Assembly (NCBI GenBank): GCA_964019155.1
Contig: OZ025240.1
Coordinates: 35,107,507 to 35,171,506, forward strand
Direction: 5' to 3'
DNA length: 64,000 nucleotides
DNA from: Osedax fenrisi
Taxonomy: Eukaryota > Annelida > Polychaeta > Sabellida > Siboglinidae
The notes beneath the pieces are model-generated. The model had not been told where the DNA came from and searched no databases. It was given only the letters and a program-made list of their open reading frames with translations. Within the stretch, counting starts at the first letter, position 1. Each line of letters starts with the position of its first letter. Shown piece by piece: positions 12,986-23,191 of the stretch. Made by a program: the position numbers and the translations under genes.

Positions 12986-13744
12986 ATATCAAGGACAGAC
13001 ATAGTCTAAGATGTAGTGATTTATTAAAAAATGATTTAGATTTAGATACAAAATATTTCCACTACCGGTTTTAAAAATTATATTTGATTTCTTATCTTTA
13101 TTTTAATATTTATTATTATTAGTACTTACTTTTTATATTGTTTTCAATATATATGTATACTTTATAGATATTTTTAATAACATAATAAATTGTGCCATAA
13201 AATGTATTCAAAATATAAAAAAATGTCTAGAAATCAAAATTCCTTACAAAACATTTATCGAAATCCAAGAAATTAAAAAAATTAAATATTGAAATACAAT
13301 ATTAATATAATAATAATTGAAATTATTTGTATAGTGTAAATATTATGGAATGGAACGCGAATGACCTTACATTTGAACTGAATAAAAAGTATTAATATAA
13401 CTTATATTATATAAGTGATGCTATTGGCGAGTGTTATGTGTGGCTGTAAGTGTATAGCTACCTAGTGTATATGTTATTCTACTAACAATTGATTTTCATT
13501 TAAAAATATGGTCCTTCACTGTCTTAACCAATAGTATTAGCATACAATATCGTGAGTTATATTTATTATATATGTACTCCATTAAATAATTTACATTTCT
13601 CCATGTTAAATTTGTAATGGCTGGCAGAGATCCCATGTTGATACATTTTATTTAATATTTTGGAATATAAAATAATTATATATATATATATAATTGTTAG
13701 TATCCACAATGACTTGTGTATTAAATATAATCATATTGAAATCA

Positions 13745-13865
13745 TTGTTATAAAAACGAGTTTTTACGTTGATTTTTTTTATTATATTCAAATTTGTACT
13801 CCTGGAACATGCAATACGATAAAATAACTCGAGTGGGAAATAAAATTTCCCAAAATATGCGTTAT
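13745..13865 (+). repeat. Dispersed repeat, CTCCTGGA family (copy 2)
   Basis: GAGTTTTTACGTTGA, TACTCCTGGAACATGCAATA, CGATAAAATAACTCGAG and TTTCCCAAAATATGCG parallel the 12850-12985 copy. It lies immediately left of the 13.87-kb inverted-repeat element. Confidence 0.6.
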
Positions 13866-13867
13866 CA

Positions 13868-15345
13868 GACGTATACTGACATCGGCCCCAAACATGTCAC
13901 GTGTCTAACAGATAGTTCAAGTAAACAATGTGTGTAGGGTAAGTGTGGTGATAAGTAATGTGGCCGTTATGGATAATGGGGCAACATCATAAGCGGGTAC
14001 CTATGGGTATGTATAACATAATACTTTTTATTTTTTTTAATTTGGATGTTTATTTGGGAAGTGGAATGATGTCGAAATTGTGCATTGGAAAAGATAGAGA
14101 AATTAGCATTAAATTACATAAATATGTATTTTCCATAGAAATAATAAAGTTAAACGTTTTAAAAGTATTATATTTTTAGGAAGTATATAATATATGTATT
14201 TTATATAAATTATATCATTGTATATTTATTTTTAATATTATAGGACATTTTTTTTCATTTCTCTGAATTTTTCAACATAAAATATTAGGTTAACCTAATT
14301 TTTTTTTCAAAAATATAATTTTCTAAAAATATAAAAAACATATTGAATTATAATTGTATATAAATTCATTTATTAATAAAAATCTATGAAATATTATTGC
14401 TTTTAATAAAAATGTATGTAAAATGATGAACAGATTTGTCGAGATGATATGACAAATATTTTTTTTACATAATCAAAATTGATATCAATTAGTAGCTAAT
14501 GTGAAGCTAATAACTTTTTTTATATACATAGATTACTTAAATTTTTATAACTTAAAATAAGCTCATTTTAGATACAAAAAAATATATTCTATAATTATAT
14601 AAATAGTTTTTAAAAAAAATAATAGAATATTTTTTTTTAATCTAATTATACAATAAATATAAACTACATATATTACAGTCATTCAAAAAATATAATATAT
14701 GTATCTTCATTATTTCTATGGAAAATACACATTTATGTGATTTAATGCTAATTTACCTATCTTTTCCCATGTACATTTTGACTACTTTTATTTTCACACC
14801 AGTGATCCTGTTTCAGGCCGATAAACCTACAAATAAAAAATGTATTATGATATACATACCCATAGGTACTCACATATTAAGTTTCAACGATATCCGTATG
14901 GAAACATTATGATTCATCAGTGATGATTCATCTATCTTAATGCTCAAAGTAATTCAAGATTAAATTATTTTCATAATTCAAAATGTATCCCTTTTTTATA
15001 CATTTATTAAAATATTATTCGCTATAGTAAGATTTCAAACACAAAAAAAAACTAAATTAGATACTATATAATCACCATATGGTATGTATCTATAGATATG
15101 TATCTATTAAATACAGAATGTTGCGCCTGAATTACAAAATGATCATCACTCTTAGTGTAGGGTGTATATAATATTATAGTAATAATTAAGCATAAGGCAT
15201 TATGATATGTATGTATATATAAAACACGACTTCACTTCTCTGTGAATAATTTACTGTGAAAAATAAGCCTGCCACGATATGTTTACTTGAACTTTCGGAT
15301 AGACACGTAACTTATTGGGGGCGGGCCGATGTCAGCTGACATACT
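13868..15345. mobile_element. Foldback-like element with long imperfect inverted repeats
   Basis: Outer arms: CTGACATCGGCCCC near 13878 and ACGTGTCTA...AGTTCAAGTAAACA near 13900-13928 are matched in reverse at 15269-15340. Inner arms: GTACCTATGGGTATGTATA at about 13997-14015 through TATTTTCCATAGAAATAAT near 14127-14147 are matched in reverse at 14709-14870. Arms are not perfectly colinear (400 bp versus 60 bp between blocks), so insertions or deletions have occurred. Short ORFs in the arms (for example 13958-14179 and 14718-14912) show no family features. Confidence 0.65.
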
Positions 15346-15448
15346 AGTATTATGCGACGGATCATCCTTTCTAATATATCACACATATATTGTAACTCAA
15401 ATATTTGAAATTAAATTTATATTTATTCAAATAATTGAATACGGTTGC

Positions 15449-15894
15449 TGCACGAGTTGGGAACGCTTTACAAAATGTTATCAGCAATTGAGGCAGGCAT
15501 AGCGTATACAGTTACAAATATATTATATGTTTATATTCACGCATCAATTCCTACCGATATTGATAAATCTTATAGGATATACACACACACATGTGTATAC
15601 TCATGGGCGTTGCATATATATGGGCGTTTATTCTAATTAGTAATCTTATTTTATCAATAGATGTATCAATAGTGTATGATTCATAATGTATACATCAAAG
15701 ATTTTGCGAAGCATGCTTAGACAAACACTGTATACACATAATATGTTGTTATATATGTGTCATATATGCACTGATGTGTGAATAATATTCACTGAATACA
15801 AACATGTAATCTATTATTAAATGTATACACTATGCGCGCTCACCGCATGCCTCCATTGCTCGTAACATTTTGAAAACCGTTCCCAACTCGTGCA
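15449..15894. repeat. Inverted repeat pair TGCACGAGTTGGGAACG
   Basis: TGCACGAGTTGGGAACG plus AAAATGTTA at 15449-15480 is matched in reverse by TAACATTTT...CGTTCCCAACTCGTGCA at 15863-15894. It may be a MITE of about 446 bp. It overlaps, rather than nests in, the 15695-17142 element, so one of the two interpretations must be incomplete. Confidence 0.5.
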
Positions 15895-17142
15895 TCCCCC
15901 ATTTAATAGTCACTTAATATATCTATATATAATAATTAATAATTATAATAGCATTAGTTATTACAAATACGAACTTCTATAGGGGTATTATCAAAATCTG
16001 CGAAATCTTCTATAATTGAAGTAGTTGAAGTTTCACTTATATTAGATTGAGTATTAGATTCTACATTATTGTCAGAAGTATCACTTTTAATTTCTATATT
16101 AGTGTCAGAAGTATCACTTTTAATTTCTATATTAGTGTTATCCTTACTAGTGGAACAAAAGGTACTGGACGATTTAGCTAAATCTGAATCTAGTATTGCT
16201 TTCACAATTTCATCTACATCATAATTTTCTTCTATTATAAAATCTTCACGTTTTAAATCAGCTTGTTCATCGGATTCAATCGTGTAACCATTATTATACT
16301 CCGTCTGAGGAATCATTTCGTAACCATCATAAACATCATCAGTTAAATCATCAAAACTAGAAGTATCGCTTACCCATGAATCACTATCTGATTCTGTAAT
16401 ATTTATATTTATATTATTTGGCATACTTAATACATTAGCATCATCCGCACCTTCTAGAGTATCTTCTTTACTAACTGGTGGCATCATAAATAACAATAGT
16501 AAGAACAATAATTTAGTTGATTAAATTATCGTAATTTAATGTAATACCGATATCAAATTAAATAGTTATACTTAATTTATATATTAGTTCAAAATATTTA
16601 TTTTATTTATTTACTTCGGAATATCAGTATTTATTTTTTCTGAAATATAATTGTTTCAGTGATTCTTTATTATCTTTGCATTAATTAATTTAAAATAATA
16701 TTTAAATTTTATTTCCAATGTCATAATTCTATCATATTCACTGATATATTAAGTTTCTATCGTTTAGCGTAAAACAATTAATAATGGTTTGTTAAGGATA
16801 TATTTTATTGTTTGTTAATATGTAAATTATCTATGTTGTAATAAATATATTTATTGTAATTTTTATAAATTTTCAATAATTGAATCAATTACATAAAAAT
16901 AATGATTATTTAAACATGCATTTATATGGGGAATCATGTCGGGCGGCACACATTTTAAGCATACGTTTACATACGTTGTAGTTGGTGTGTTTATATATGT
17001 TAAGGTAGTGATTGACTCGTGTTTGAATATTCTATAGAATCACTAACTTAGTGACTAAGTGATTATATATTTAATATAATATAATATAATCATAGATTTT
17101 ATGATAGAAAATATTTTCTTTTATGCTTCGCAAAATCTTTGA
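15695..17142. mobile_element. 1.45-kb TIR element of the CAAAGATTTTGCGAAGCA family
   Basis: TCAAAGATTTTGCGAAGCA (15695-15713) and its exact reverse complement (17124-17142) bound a segment that contains the only sizeable ORF of the area (15954-16508, minus strand). The terminal sequence matches that of the MITEs at 11601-12056 and 20925-21165. This copy is therefore a candidate internally deleted relative of the autonomous element. A clean target duplication is not visible. Confidence 0.6.
15954..16508 (-). CDS. Acidic low-complexity protein, 184 codons, unknown function
   Basis: An intact frame inside the TIR element 15695-17142, strongly acidic and rich in Asp, Ser, Thr and Asn. Blocks such as ESDSDSWVSDTSSFDDLTDD near the N-terminus resemble acidic leaders of several DNA-transposon proteins, but no catalytic domain is present. 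An 11-residue unit (TNIEIKSDTSD) is repeated twice in tandem, from a 33-bp DNA duplication near 16070-16138. The start could be the first Met, or the later Met-Met, since the first seven residues are hydrophobic. It may be the N-terminal exon of a truncated transposase or an accessory protein. No homologue is recognised. Confidence 0.45.
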   Translation of the reverse strand: MFLLLLFMMPPVSKEDTLEGADDANVLSMPNNININITESDSDSWVSDTSSFDDLTDDVYDGYEMIPQTEYNNGYTIESDEQADLKREDFIIEENYDVDEIVKAILDSDLAKSSSTFCSTSKDNTNIEIKSDTSDTNIEIKSDTSDNNVESNTQSNISETSTTSIIEDFADFDNTPIEVRICNN

Positions 17143-17241
17143 CCATAGTAATATTTATATATTTATTAAATAATTTAAATTTATGATTAAATGTAAATAT
17201 ATATTTAATTTTACATGTATTCTATAAATACATTACCTTTA

Positions 17242-17647
17242 TGTAATAATATGTACAATATTATATTGTATATAGTTATATAGTTATATTGAATATACCT
17301 GTAAATGTGTGTGTTATCCCACAACTTTCAACGAATGTGTATATGTGTATTAGTTCAATAAGACGGTGTTCCAAAATATATGTTTATTATAAGTAATGTT
17401 AATGTGTTAGTATCGTCTGCTATGTTATAAGTGCGCCATGCGTTACAGTGCATTCTCGGTGCACACATTCCGATGTGCGCGCGTGGCGGTTGTATATGCC
17501 TGGAGATAACGCACGCGATGTATGCTTCGATAAGCATATACATTATAGAATTGATATATATAAATACATAGTATACCTATATATATATATATATATATAC
17601 GGGATATATATGTTGTATACTATGTATGCGTATACAGTATCATAACA
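17242..17647 (-). repeat. 3' LTR of element A1
   Basis: 406 bp, TG...CA ends. It carries a 35-bp AT-rich insertion after ATGTACAATAT that is absent from the partner LTR. Otherwise it differs at only a few positions (for example GCGCCATGCG against GCACCATGCG). Confidence 0.9.
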
Positions 17648-17662
17648 TCCCCTTTGATAAGA

Positions 17663-17968
17663 TTATGAATCGGTATATCTGGATGGACTACGAATAGTCC
17701 TTCCTGATCGCCGGGGTTCTGCTACGTCCGCAATGTTATCATCATCGGTCGCGGGACCCAGCGTGGGTACCGTAGCAGTCGCTGGTCTAATGTCAGTGCG
17801 GGTACGTCGTAAGGTTCCGCCTGGGCTGCTGATGTCGTACGATCGTGGTTCGATTCGGCGTGATACCACCGTGGATGGTGACCATCGATTAGTTATCGGG
17901 TTACGAGCGTGTATTGGCTCATGACTTCGAATTTCCTTCCATATACGTAGTAATGGAAACGTTCGCAC
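17663..17968 (-). pseudogene. Integrase C-terminal remnant of A1
   Basis: A frame of about 100 codons beginning inside the RNase H sequence and continuing as HEPIHARNPITNRWSPST, the positively charged post-core domain found at the end of Ty3-type integrases (compare RVFIRNPINSTWSPGT in B2). It ends in an Arg/Ser/Pro-rich tail before the purine tract and 3' LTR. The zinc-binding and DDE core parts are absent: the sequence jumps from RNase H to this tail at about 17925. Confidence 0.8.
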
Positions 17969-18999
17969 CCGAATACTATTGCCAGCATTTCCCGTTCTAT
18001 ATTCGCATACCTCTGTTCGGTACTAGAAAGCGTCTTAGATGCGAAGGCAATGGGTATATTATTCTGCAATAGTACGGCTCCCAGTCCTCTTCCTGAAGCG
18101 TCTACTTGTATTTGTGTATATACGTCTGGCTTGTAGTATGCCAGCGTAGTGGCATTGCATATAGCTTCCTTGATTATGTTAAAATCTATAGTGTTGATTT
18201 TGCTCCACTTATATTCCTCTTCCTTTAGGATGTCCCTGAGTCCTGCTGATTTTTGTGCTAGGTTTGGTATAAATGTGGACATGTAAGTTGCTATTCCTAA
18301 GAATTCTCTTAGCTCCGTCGGGTTTTGAGGTTCTTTGAATGCCTCGATTGCTTTGATTCTGTTTTTATTAGGGTGTACTCCCTTATCGTCGAATGTAAGC
18401 CCGAAGAAAGATAGTGAATTTGTACTGATAGCGCATTTTTCTTCATTGAAAACCAATCCGTTTTTCTTCGCTACTCTCATAAGATTAATGAGATTTTCGT
18501 CATGTTCTTTCTGTCCCCTTCCATATACTCCAATGTCGTCAGCTATCGAGATTGTACCTGGACATGTTTCAAGGATGATATCCATTCTTTCTTGAAAGAT
18601 ATCCTGGCTCAAATTCAGTCCAAATGGCATTCGTTTGAATCTGAAGCGTCCAAATGGGGTGTTGAATGTTGTTAGAGTACTTGATTCATCGTCTAAAGTG
18701 ACTGACCAGTATCCCGAGCGTGCGTCCAGTTTAGAAAATACTTTGGCTCCTTCTAGTTTGAAAGTCATCTCTTCTAGTGTTGGTGTAGGGTAATGTGGTC
18801 TACGTATAGCCTTATTTAGGTTCTTGGGATCTAAACAAATCCTGATCTTCCCTGAGCTCTTTCTAGAGTATGCCAAGGTCGATACCCAATCTGTTGGTTT
18901 GCTAATTCTCTCTATTACGTCGATTTCGACCATCTTGTCTAGTTCACGTTTGACTTCTTCCCTTAAGGCAAGGGGGCAACGCCGTGTAGCTTGTACCAC
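17893..18999 (-). pseudogene. Reverse transcriptase-RNase H of A1
   Basis: RT with KIRICLDPKNLNKAI, FSKLDARSGYW, FGLNLSQDIFQ and the active site SIADDIGVYG (ADD in place of the usual YxDD, as in elements B2 and A2). RNase H begins with the aspartate motif QVDASGRGLGAVL and has EQRYANIEREMLAIVFG. The frame breaks just after the RNase H segment RFHYYVYGRKFEV, where the internal deletion joins to the integrase tail. Upstream the frame continues to the protease (19542-19087), broken only by one TGA at about 19087-19089. Confidence 0.92.
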
Positions 19000-19086
19000 G
19001 GGTTGTACGTTTGGGTCTATGGTAATATGGAGCTTCCCAGGAAAATTTCCTATCCCTTTGAAGTTTCCTAGGAACTCCTCCTTCAG

Positions 19087-19542
19087 TCATGCGATGCCTA
19101 GTTTCTTTTCCTTTCTTATTGAGCAGTGTATACTTATAAGTTTTAGTGCCCGGGACGATGGTAACCCTAGTATGGCAGGTCCATCTGTCTCTACTACGTA
19201 GAATGTAGCAGATGTTGTGCGTTCTCCAAATCTTATTGGCAACAGAATAGTTCCTCTATTCTGCAGTATTCCACCATCATACGTCGTGAGCTGCACTATG
19301 CTATCACGTATAGGATATATCATTTCGTGTTTCTGCAATTCCTTATAAATTCTCAATGGTAGAATGTTTCCTTGTGCCCCGCTATCTATCTTCACCTTGA
19401 TACTTGTTGGCCTCTTTGTATTCTGTAGTATGACGTTAGTATGTATTTCATCGTTATCTTGAGACACTTCTGTTATTGCGTTAAACTGAAGTTCATGATA
19501 TTCTTGTTTTTCTGGTGTCTGTTCTTGTCTTTTGACATGCAT
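19087..19542 (-). pseudogene. Aspartic protease region of A1
   Basis: Contains the retropepsin active site VKIDSGAQGNILPLR and the downstream GPAILGLPSS block that closes the protease fold. It lies in the same frame as RT, separated by one stop codon, and in the -1 frame relative to gag, overlapping it by 70 bp. A GAAAAAC heptamer in the gag frame lies in the overlap (see findings). Protease cleaves the Gag-Pol precursor in the particle. Confidence 0.85.
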
Positions 19543-20276
19543 ACCTTAGACCAATGTCCTTTTCTGTTGCAGGTATTGCATGTCGAGTCTGCTGCTGGAC
19601 AATGTTGTTTGCCTCGGCTATGAGTACGGCCACAGTAACGGCATGCTGCATTACTTGTTGTTGTATATTCTTTCTTGTACGACTTCTTGTACTTATCTCT
19701 TCCGTGGCCCTCTTTCTTGAATGCGTCTATCTTCTTTTTTTCGCGGAATTGTTCTAGATCGTTCTGCGTTGCTTCGTACATTCTTGTAATCTGTATTGCT
19801 TTGTCGAGTGTTAGAGTTTCGTCCTTTGCAAGTAACTCCTCGCGTATTTTAGAGTGTTTGCCTTGTGCAATAATGCATTCAATTATTCTGTCGTCTAACT
19901 CCGCTTCCGTGAATCTGCACTTGCCTGCGTGTAGTCGTATTCTAGTGATGAATGTGTCGATATTCTCGTTAGCCTCTTGCGTAATCTTCGGTAAGTTGTA
20001 TCTGGCTAGGCAGAAATTGCACCTGGGTTCTATGGTCTCTTGAAGTCGTTTCCAGTAGTTCGTCAAGGTCTTATCTGCGTCTGCCACGGTCCATGTGTTA
20101 TATATTTTCAGTCCTGGGCGTCCTACCCATATGAGAACATATGTCAACTGTTTTTCTACTTTCGTTTTCTCAAGGGGACCGTCGAAAAGCAGTTTCGTAT
20201 ATTGTTGGAACGTATGGAATTCAGTTATCAAGTCATCAGAGTCCCAGTTAAATCTATTTACCGTCGTATAGTCCAT
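19473..20276 (-). CDS. Gag of A1 (267 codons)
   Basis: An intact gag frame. The capsid-like region includes LTYVLIWVGRPGLKIYNTW and FCLARYNLPKITQEANE, homologous to B2 Gag (TYVLIWIGEEGLRIYNTW). The nucleocapsid end has two zinc knuckles, an atypical one (CRYCGRTHSRGKQHC) and a standard CX2CX4HX4C (CNTCNRKGHWSKVC). Lys-rich linkers surround them. It is the only complete protein left in A1. The start Met lies 244 bp from the 5' LTR. Because Pol lacks an integrase core, A1 could move only with proteins supplied by another element. Confidence 0.88.
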   Translation of the reverse strand: MDYTTVNRFNWDSDDLITEFHTFQQYTKLLFDGPLEKTKVEKQLTYVLIWVGRPGLKIYNTWTVADADKTLTNYWKRLQETIEPRCNFCLARYNLPKITQEANENIDTFITRIRLHAGKCRFTEAELDDRIIECIIAQGKHSKIREELLAKDETLTLDKAIQITRMYEATQNDLEQFREKKKIDAFKKEGHGRDKYKKSYKKEYTTTSNAACRYCGRTHSRGKQHCPAADSTCNTCNRKGHWSKVCMSKDKNRHQKNKNIMNFSLTQ

Positions 20277-20519
20277 ATTGGTCTATCAGTAGTGTATTCA
20301 GTATGTATGAATCTATGTATAGCGTACGTATAGAGTATCGTATATATAATAGCGTATGTATAGTATCGTATATATAATAGCGTATATCTATAGTGTCCTA
20401 TGACTAGTATAACAAGGCATACATAATAATATATAAGGAACTAGCCGTATCGAGTATTCTTGTATTGTCTCCTTTGTACGTAGTGCTGTATTCTTGTGTT
20501 GTTTCCCAGCCTGCCACCA
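20277..20519 (-). promoter_or_regulatory. A1 leader with primer-binding site
   Basis: Immediately inside the 5' LTR the minus strand reads TGGTGGCAGGCTGGGAAAC. A match to a tRNA 3' end ending ...CTGCCACCA (possibly a leucine tRNA) is plausible but unverified. The remainder is an untranslated leader with repeated CGTATATATAATAGCGTATG words. Confidence 0.6.
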
Positions 20520-20890
20520 TGTAATAATATGTACAATATACCTGTAAATGTGTGTGTTATCCCACAACTTTCAACGAATGTGTATATGTGTATTAGTTCA
20601 ATAAGACGGTGTTCCAAAATATATGTTTATTATAAGTAATGTTAATGTGTTAGTATCGTCTGCTATGTTATAAGTGCACCATGCGTTACAGTGCATTCTC
20701 GGTGCACACATTCCGATGTGCGCGCGTGGCGGTTGTATATGATTGGAGATAACGCACGCGATGTATGCTTCGATAAGCATATACATTATAGAATTGATAT
20801 ATATAAATACATAGTATACCTATATATATATATATATATATACGGGATATATATGTTGTATACTATGTATGCGTATACAGTATCATAACA
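20520..20890 (-). repeat. 5' LTR of element A1
   Basis: 371 bp, TG...CA, lacking the 35-bp insertion of its partner. Contains a (TA)n run near 20822-20842. Confidence 0.9.
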
Positions 20891-20924
20891 CTATACATAT
20901 CTAAAATTGAATTTTATATGTATA

Positions 20925-21165
20925 CCAAATATTTTGTGAAGCAAAGATATAACACATGCATGCAACGTAATTTAGTAATATCCGATGCCACTACTAACAG
21001 TAGTATCGAATCACTGAAATATATTTAGATTCGGCTCTTTTTTCATACATCAATGTTTTCATTGCTCTATTAAATTAAATATATATTACATAATTTAAAT
21101 TACATACACTATAAATTAGCTTTTACTCACCAAATATATACTTATAGCATTTAAAACATACATAT
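20925..21165 (+). mobile_element. Truncated MITE of the CCAAAGATTTTG family
   Basis: Begins CCAAATATTTTGTGAAGCAA plus AGATATAACAC and follows the 11601-12056 element through CAACGTAATTTAGTAATA, GCTCTATTAAATTA, TAAATTAGCTTTTACTCAC and GCATTTAAAACATACATAT. There it is cut by the A2 LTR at 21166. Its right half is not found beyond the A2 right LTR. Confidence 0.75.
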
Positions 21166-21601
21166 TGTAATAATATGTCACTATATGTGTATGTTTACCT
21201 GTTATGTTGTATTATATGTGTTATGCCGACGTTGTCAAATTCTTACGTTCCAGAGGCAATGATGATATCAAGGTAAAGTTACATAAGTTTATTCATAGGA
21301 ATTAGATATATATATATATATAGTTTGGGTAATAAAGAATAAAGTATCCAGATATGGCTAGTGGTGTACGTAGAGTGCGAATGCCTATATGTACATATCC
21401 AGGCATGTAGCGTTAAGGAATGTACGTGCGTTGCGGTAATTACATTTGTATACAATTATAATTAGGTGGGCGTGGCCTCGTGCCTTGCAATGCATAGATA
21501 TATACGTGACTGTATATATTGGTATATAATAATATTATTACGTGCATATATATCGTATAGATATATGCGAATATATATAGATATATGACAATATTATTAC
21601 A
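21166..21601 (-). repeat. 3' LTR of element A2
   Basis: 436 bp, TGTAATAATATGTCAC...ATTATTACA. It carries about 50 bp of TATA-rich sequence near its right end that the 5' LTR lacks. Confidence 0.82.
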
Positions 21602-21739
21602 TCCCTCTTAATTAAATATTAAGAAGCATATCGGGAAGGTGCGGTTATAGATCGTCGAGGGGTAGTAACGTCAGACATTTGTTGTCGGAGTGTCGACAGT
21701 GGGGCGGATGTCGGTTCTGGTTCTACGAAAGACACCGAA

Positions 21740-22525
21740 TTATCCGTCTACGTCGTATGATCGTGGTTCAGAACGTTTCGCGAGAATAGTGGATGGTGTC
21801 CACCTGTTCGTAATGGAATTACGTACATATACGTTATCTTTGGGCTCTAGTTTTCTAAGGCATTTGTTTGAGATACCCTTATGGTAATATCGTGTTATGT
21901 CAGATCGCTTAATAAGATGCCTATGCGTATCGGTATCTAGCGCACTGTGGTCTGTTATTACAGCAAATTCTCTTCCGTATATATAGTAGTGGAATCTTTC
22001 ACATCCAAATACTATGGCTAGAATTTCCCTTTCAATATTTACGTATCTCTGTTCGGTTGTAGTAAGGGATTTTGAGGCGAAAGCTATTGGTATGTTTTGC
22101 TGGAGCAGGACGATTCCGAGTCCTCTTCCTGACGCGTCTACTTGTAACGTCGTAGGAATACCGGGTCTAAAATATGCGAGCGCCGCTGCGTTACATATTG
22201 CTTCTTTTACCTTCTTAAATTCTTCCGTGTTCGACTCTTTCCATGTATATTCTTCTTCTTTTAAAATGTCTTTTAGTTCAGCTGCTAAGGTAGCTATATT
22301 GGGTATGAATGTCGACATGTAGGTAGCAATGCCTAGGAATTCTCTAAGTTCTGTCTCGTTATTAGGTATGTTGAATGCTTGGATTGCTATGCACCTGTTT
22401 TCGTTGGGGTGGACTCCTTGTTTGTCAAAGGTGAGTCCGAAGAAGGGTAGAGATGTTGTTCCTATGGAGCATTTAGCATCGTTGAATACGATTCCATTTT
22501 TCTGTGCTTCTTTTATGTTGTTCAT
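21740..22525 (-). pseudogene. A2 RT C-terminal part, RNase H and fused integrase tail
   Basis: The frame covers the end of RT (TSLPFFGLTFDKQGVHPNEN, LREFLGIATYMSTFIPNIA) and RNase H (LQVDASGRGLGIVLLQ, EQRYVNIEREILAIVFG, FAVITDHSALD). It then jumps to an integrase tail (VYVRNSITNRWTPSTI). The integrase zinc finger and DDE core are deleted. The junction lies further into RNase H and integrase than in A1, so the two copies carry different deletions. A break near 22525-22560 separates this frame from the RT catalytic region. Confidence 0.87.
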
Positions 22526-23108
22526 TAGGTTTCTGTCATGTTCCTGTTTGTCTTTTCCAAAGACCTAGATATCGTCTGCAATCGATATTGTGCCTGGCAG
22601 TTTTCTAGAATAATATCCATTCTCTCTTGGAATATATCCTGGCTTAGATTTAGTCCAAATGGAAGTCTAAGGAATCTGTATCTTCCGAAAGGTGTGTTGA
22701 AAGTATTGAGTGTGCTTGATTCATCGTCAAGTGTTATTGACCAATATCCTGATCTCGCAGCGAGTTTGGAAAATACTGTAGCTCCTTCAAGTCTGAAGGT
22801 CATCTTCTCCAGTGTTGGGATAGGATAATGAGGTCTACGAATGGCTTCATTTAGGTGTTTCGGGTCCAAACATATTCGTATCTTTCCGGAACCCTTCCGG
22901 GAGTTTGCTAGACTAGAAACCCATTCAGTTGATTTCTTGATTCTATTACTTTCATTTCAGTCATATTGTCCAGCTCCTTCTTTACTTCTCTTATGGCTAG
23001 AGCGCATCTTCTTGGGGATTGCACTACAGGTGTCACTGTAGGATCTAACGTAATGTGGAACTTTCCGGGTAATCTTCCGATTCCTTCGAAATTCATCGGG
23101 AGTGTCAC
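22525..23108 (-). pseudogene. A2 reverse transcriptase, N-terminal and catalytic part, frame-broken
   Basis: Two frames. 23108-22908 encodes the pre-RT segment (GRLPGKFHITLDPTVTPVVQ). 22869-22525 encodes MDPKHLNEAI, FSKLAARSGYW (the usual catalytic Asp of FSKLDA is Ala here), FGLNLSQDIFQE and then a frameshift through the region equivalent to IADD. Inactivated by substitution and frameshifts. Confidence 0.85.
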
Positions 23109-23132
23109 TATTAACTTTATCTTGATACTTTT

Positions 23133-23191
23133 TTTTTTAAAAAGGCCTTAAATGTCGGTTTCTGGCGTTCGTTATTTTACCGCTGTCACCA
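23133..23191 (-). other. Extra B-family leader joined to A2 pol
   Basis: Reads on the minus strand as the B primer site TGGTGACAGCGG followed by the AACGAACGCC leader and an A-rich run, as at 26206-26266 and 36353-36440. It lies outside the left LTR of B1 and continues directly into A2 protease/RT sequence. It is the start of a further B-type leader, not part of B1 proper. Confidence 0.75.

Larger units (their letters stand above)
17242..20890 (-). mobile_element. Ty3-type LTR retrotransposon A1, integrase-deleted
   Basis: LTRs at 17242-17647 (3' LTR) and 20520-20890 (5' LTR) both begin TGTAATAATATGTACAATAT and end TATCATAACA on the + strand. They differ by a 35-bp insertion in the left copy and a few substitutions, implying a recent insertion. 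In element order on the minus strand: 5' LTR, primer site TGGTGGCAGGCTGGG (20519 downward), leader, gag, protease, RT-RNase H, a fused integrase tail, purine tract CAAAGGGGATG next to the 3' LTR. Flanks CTTTA (17237-17241) and CTATA (20891-20895) match at 4 of 5 bases, a possible mutated target duplication. Confidence 0.9.
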
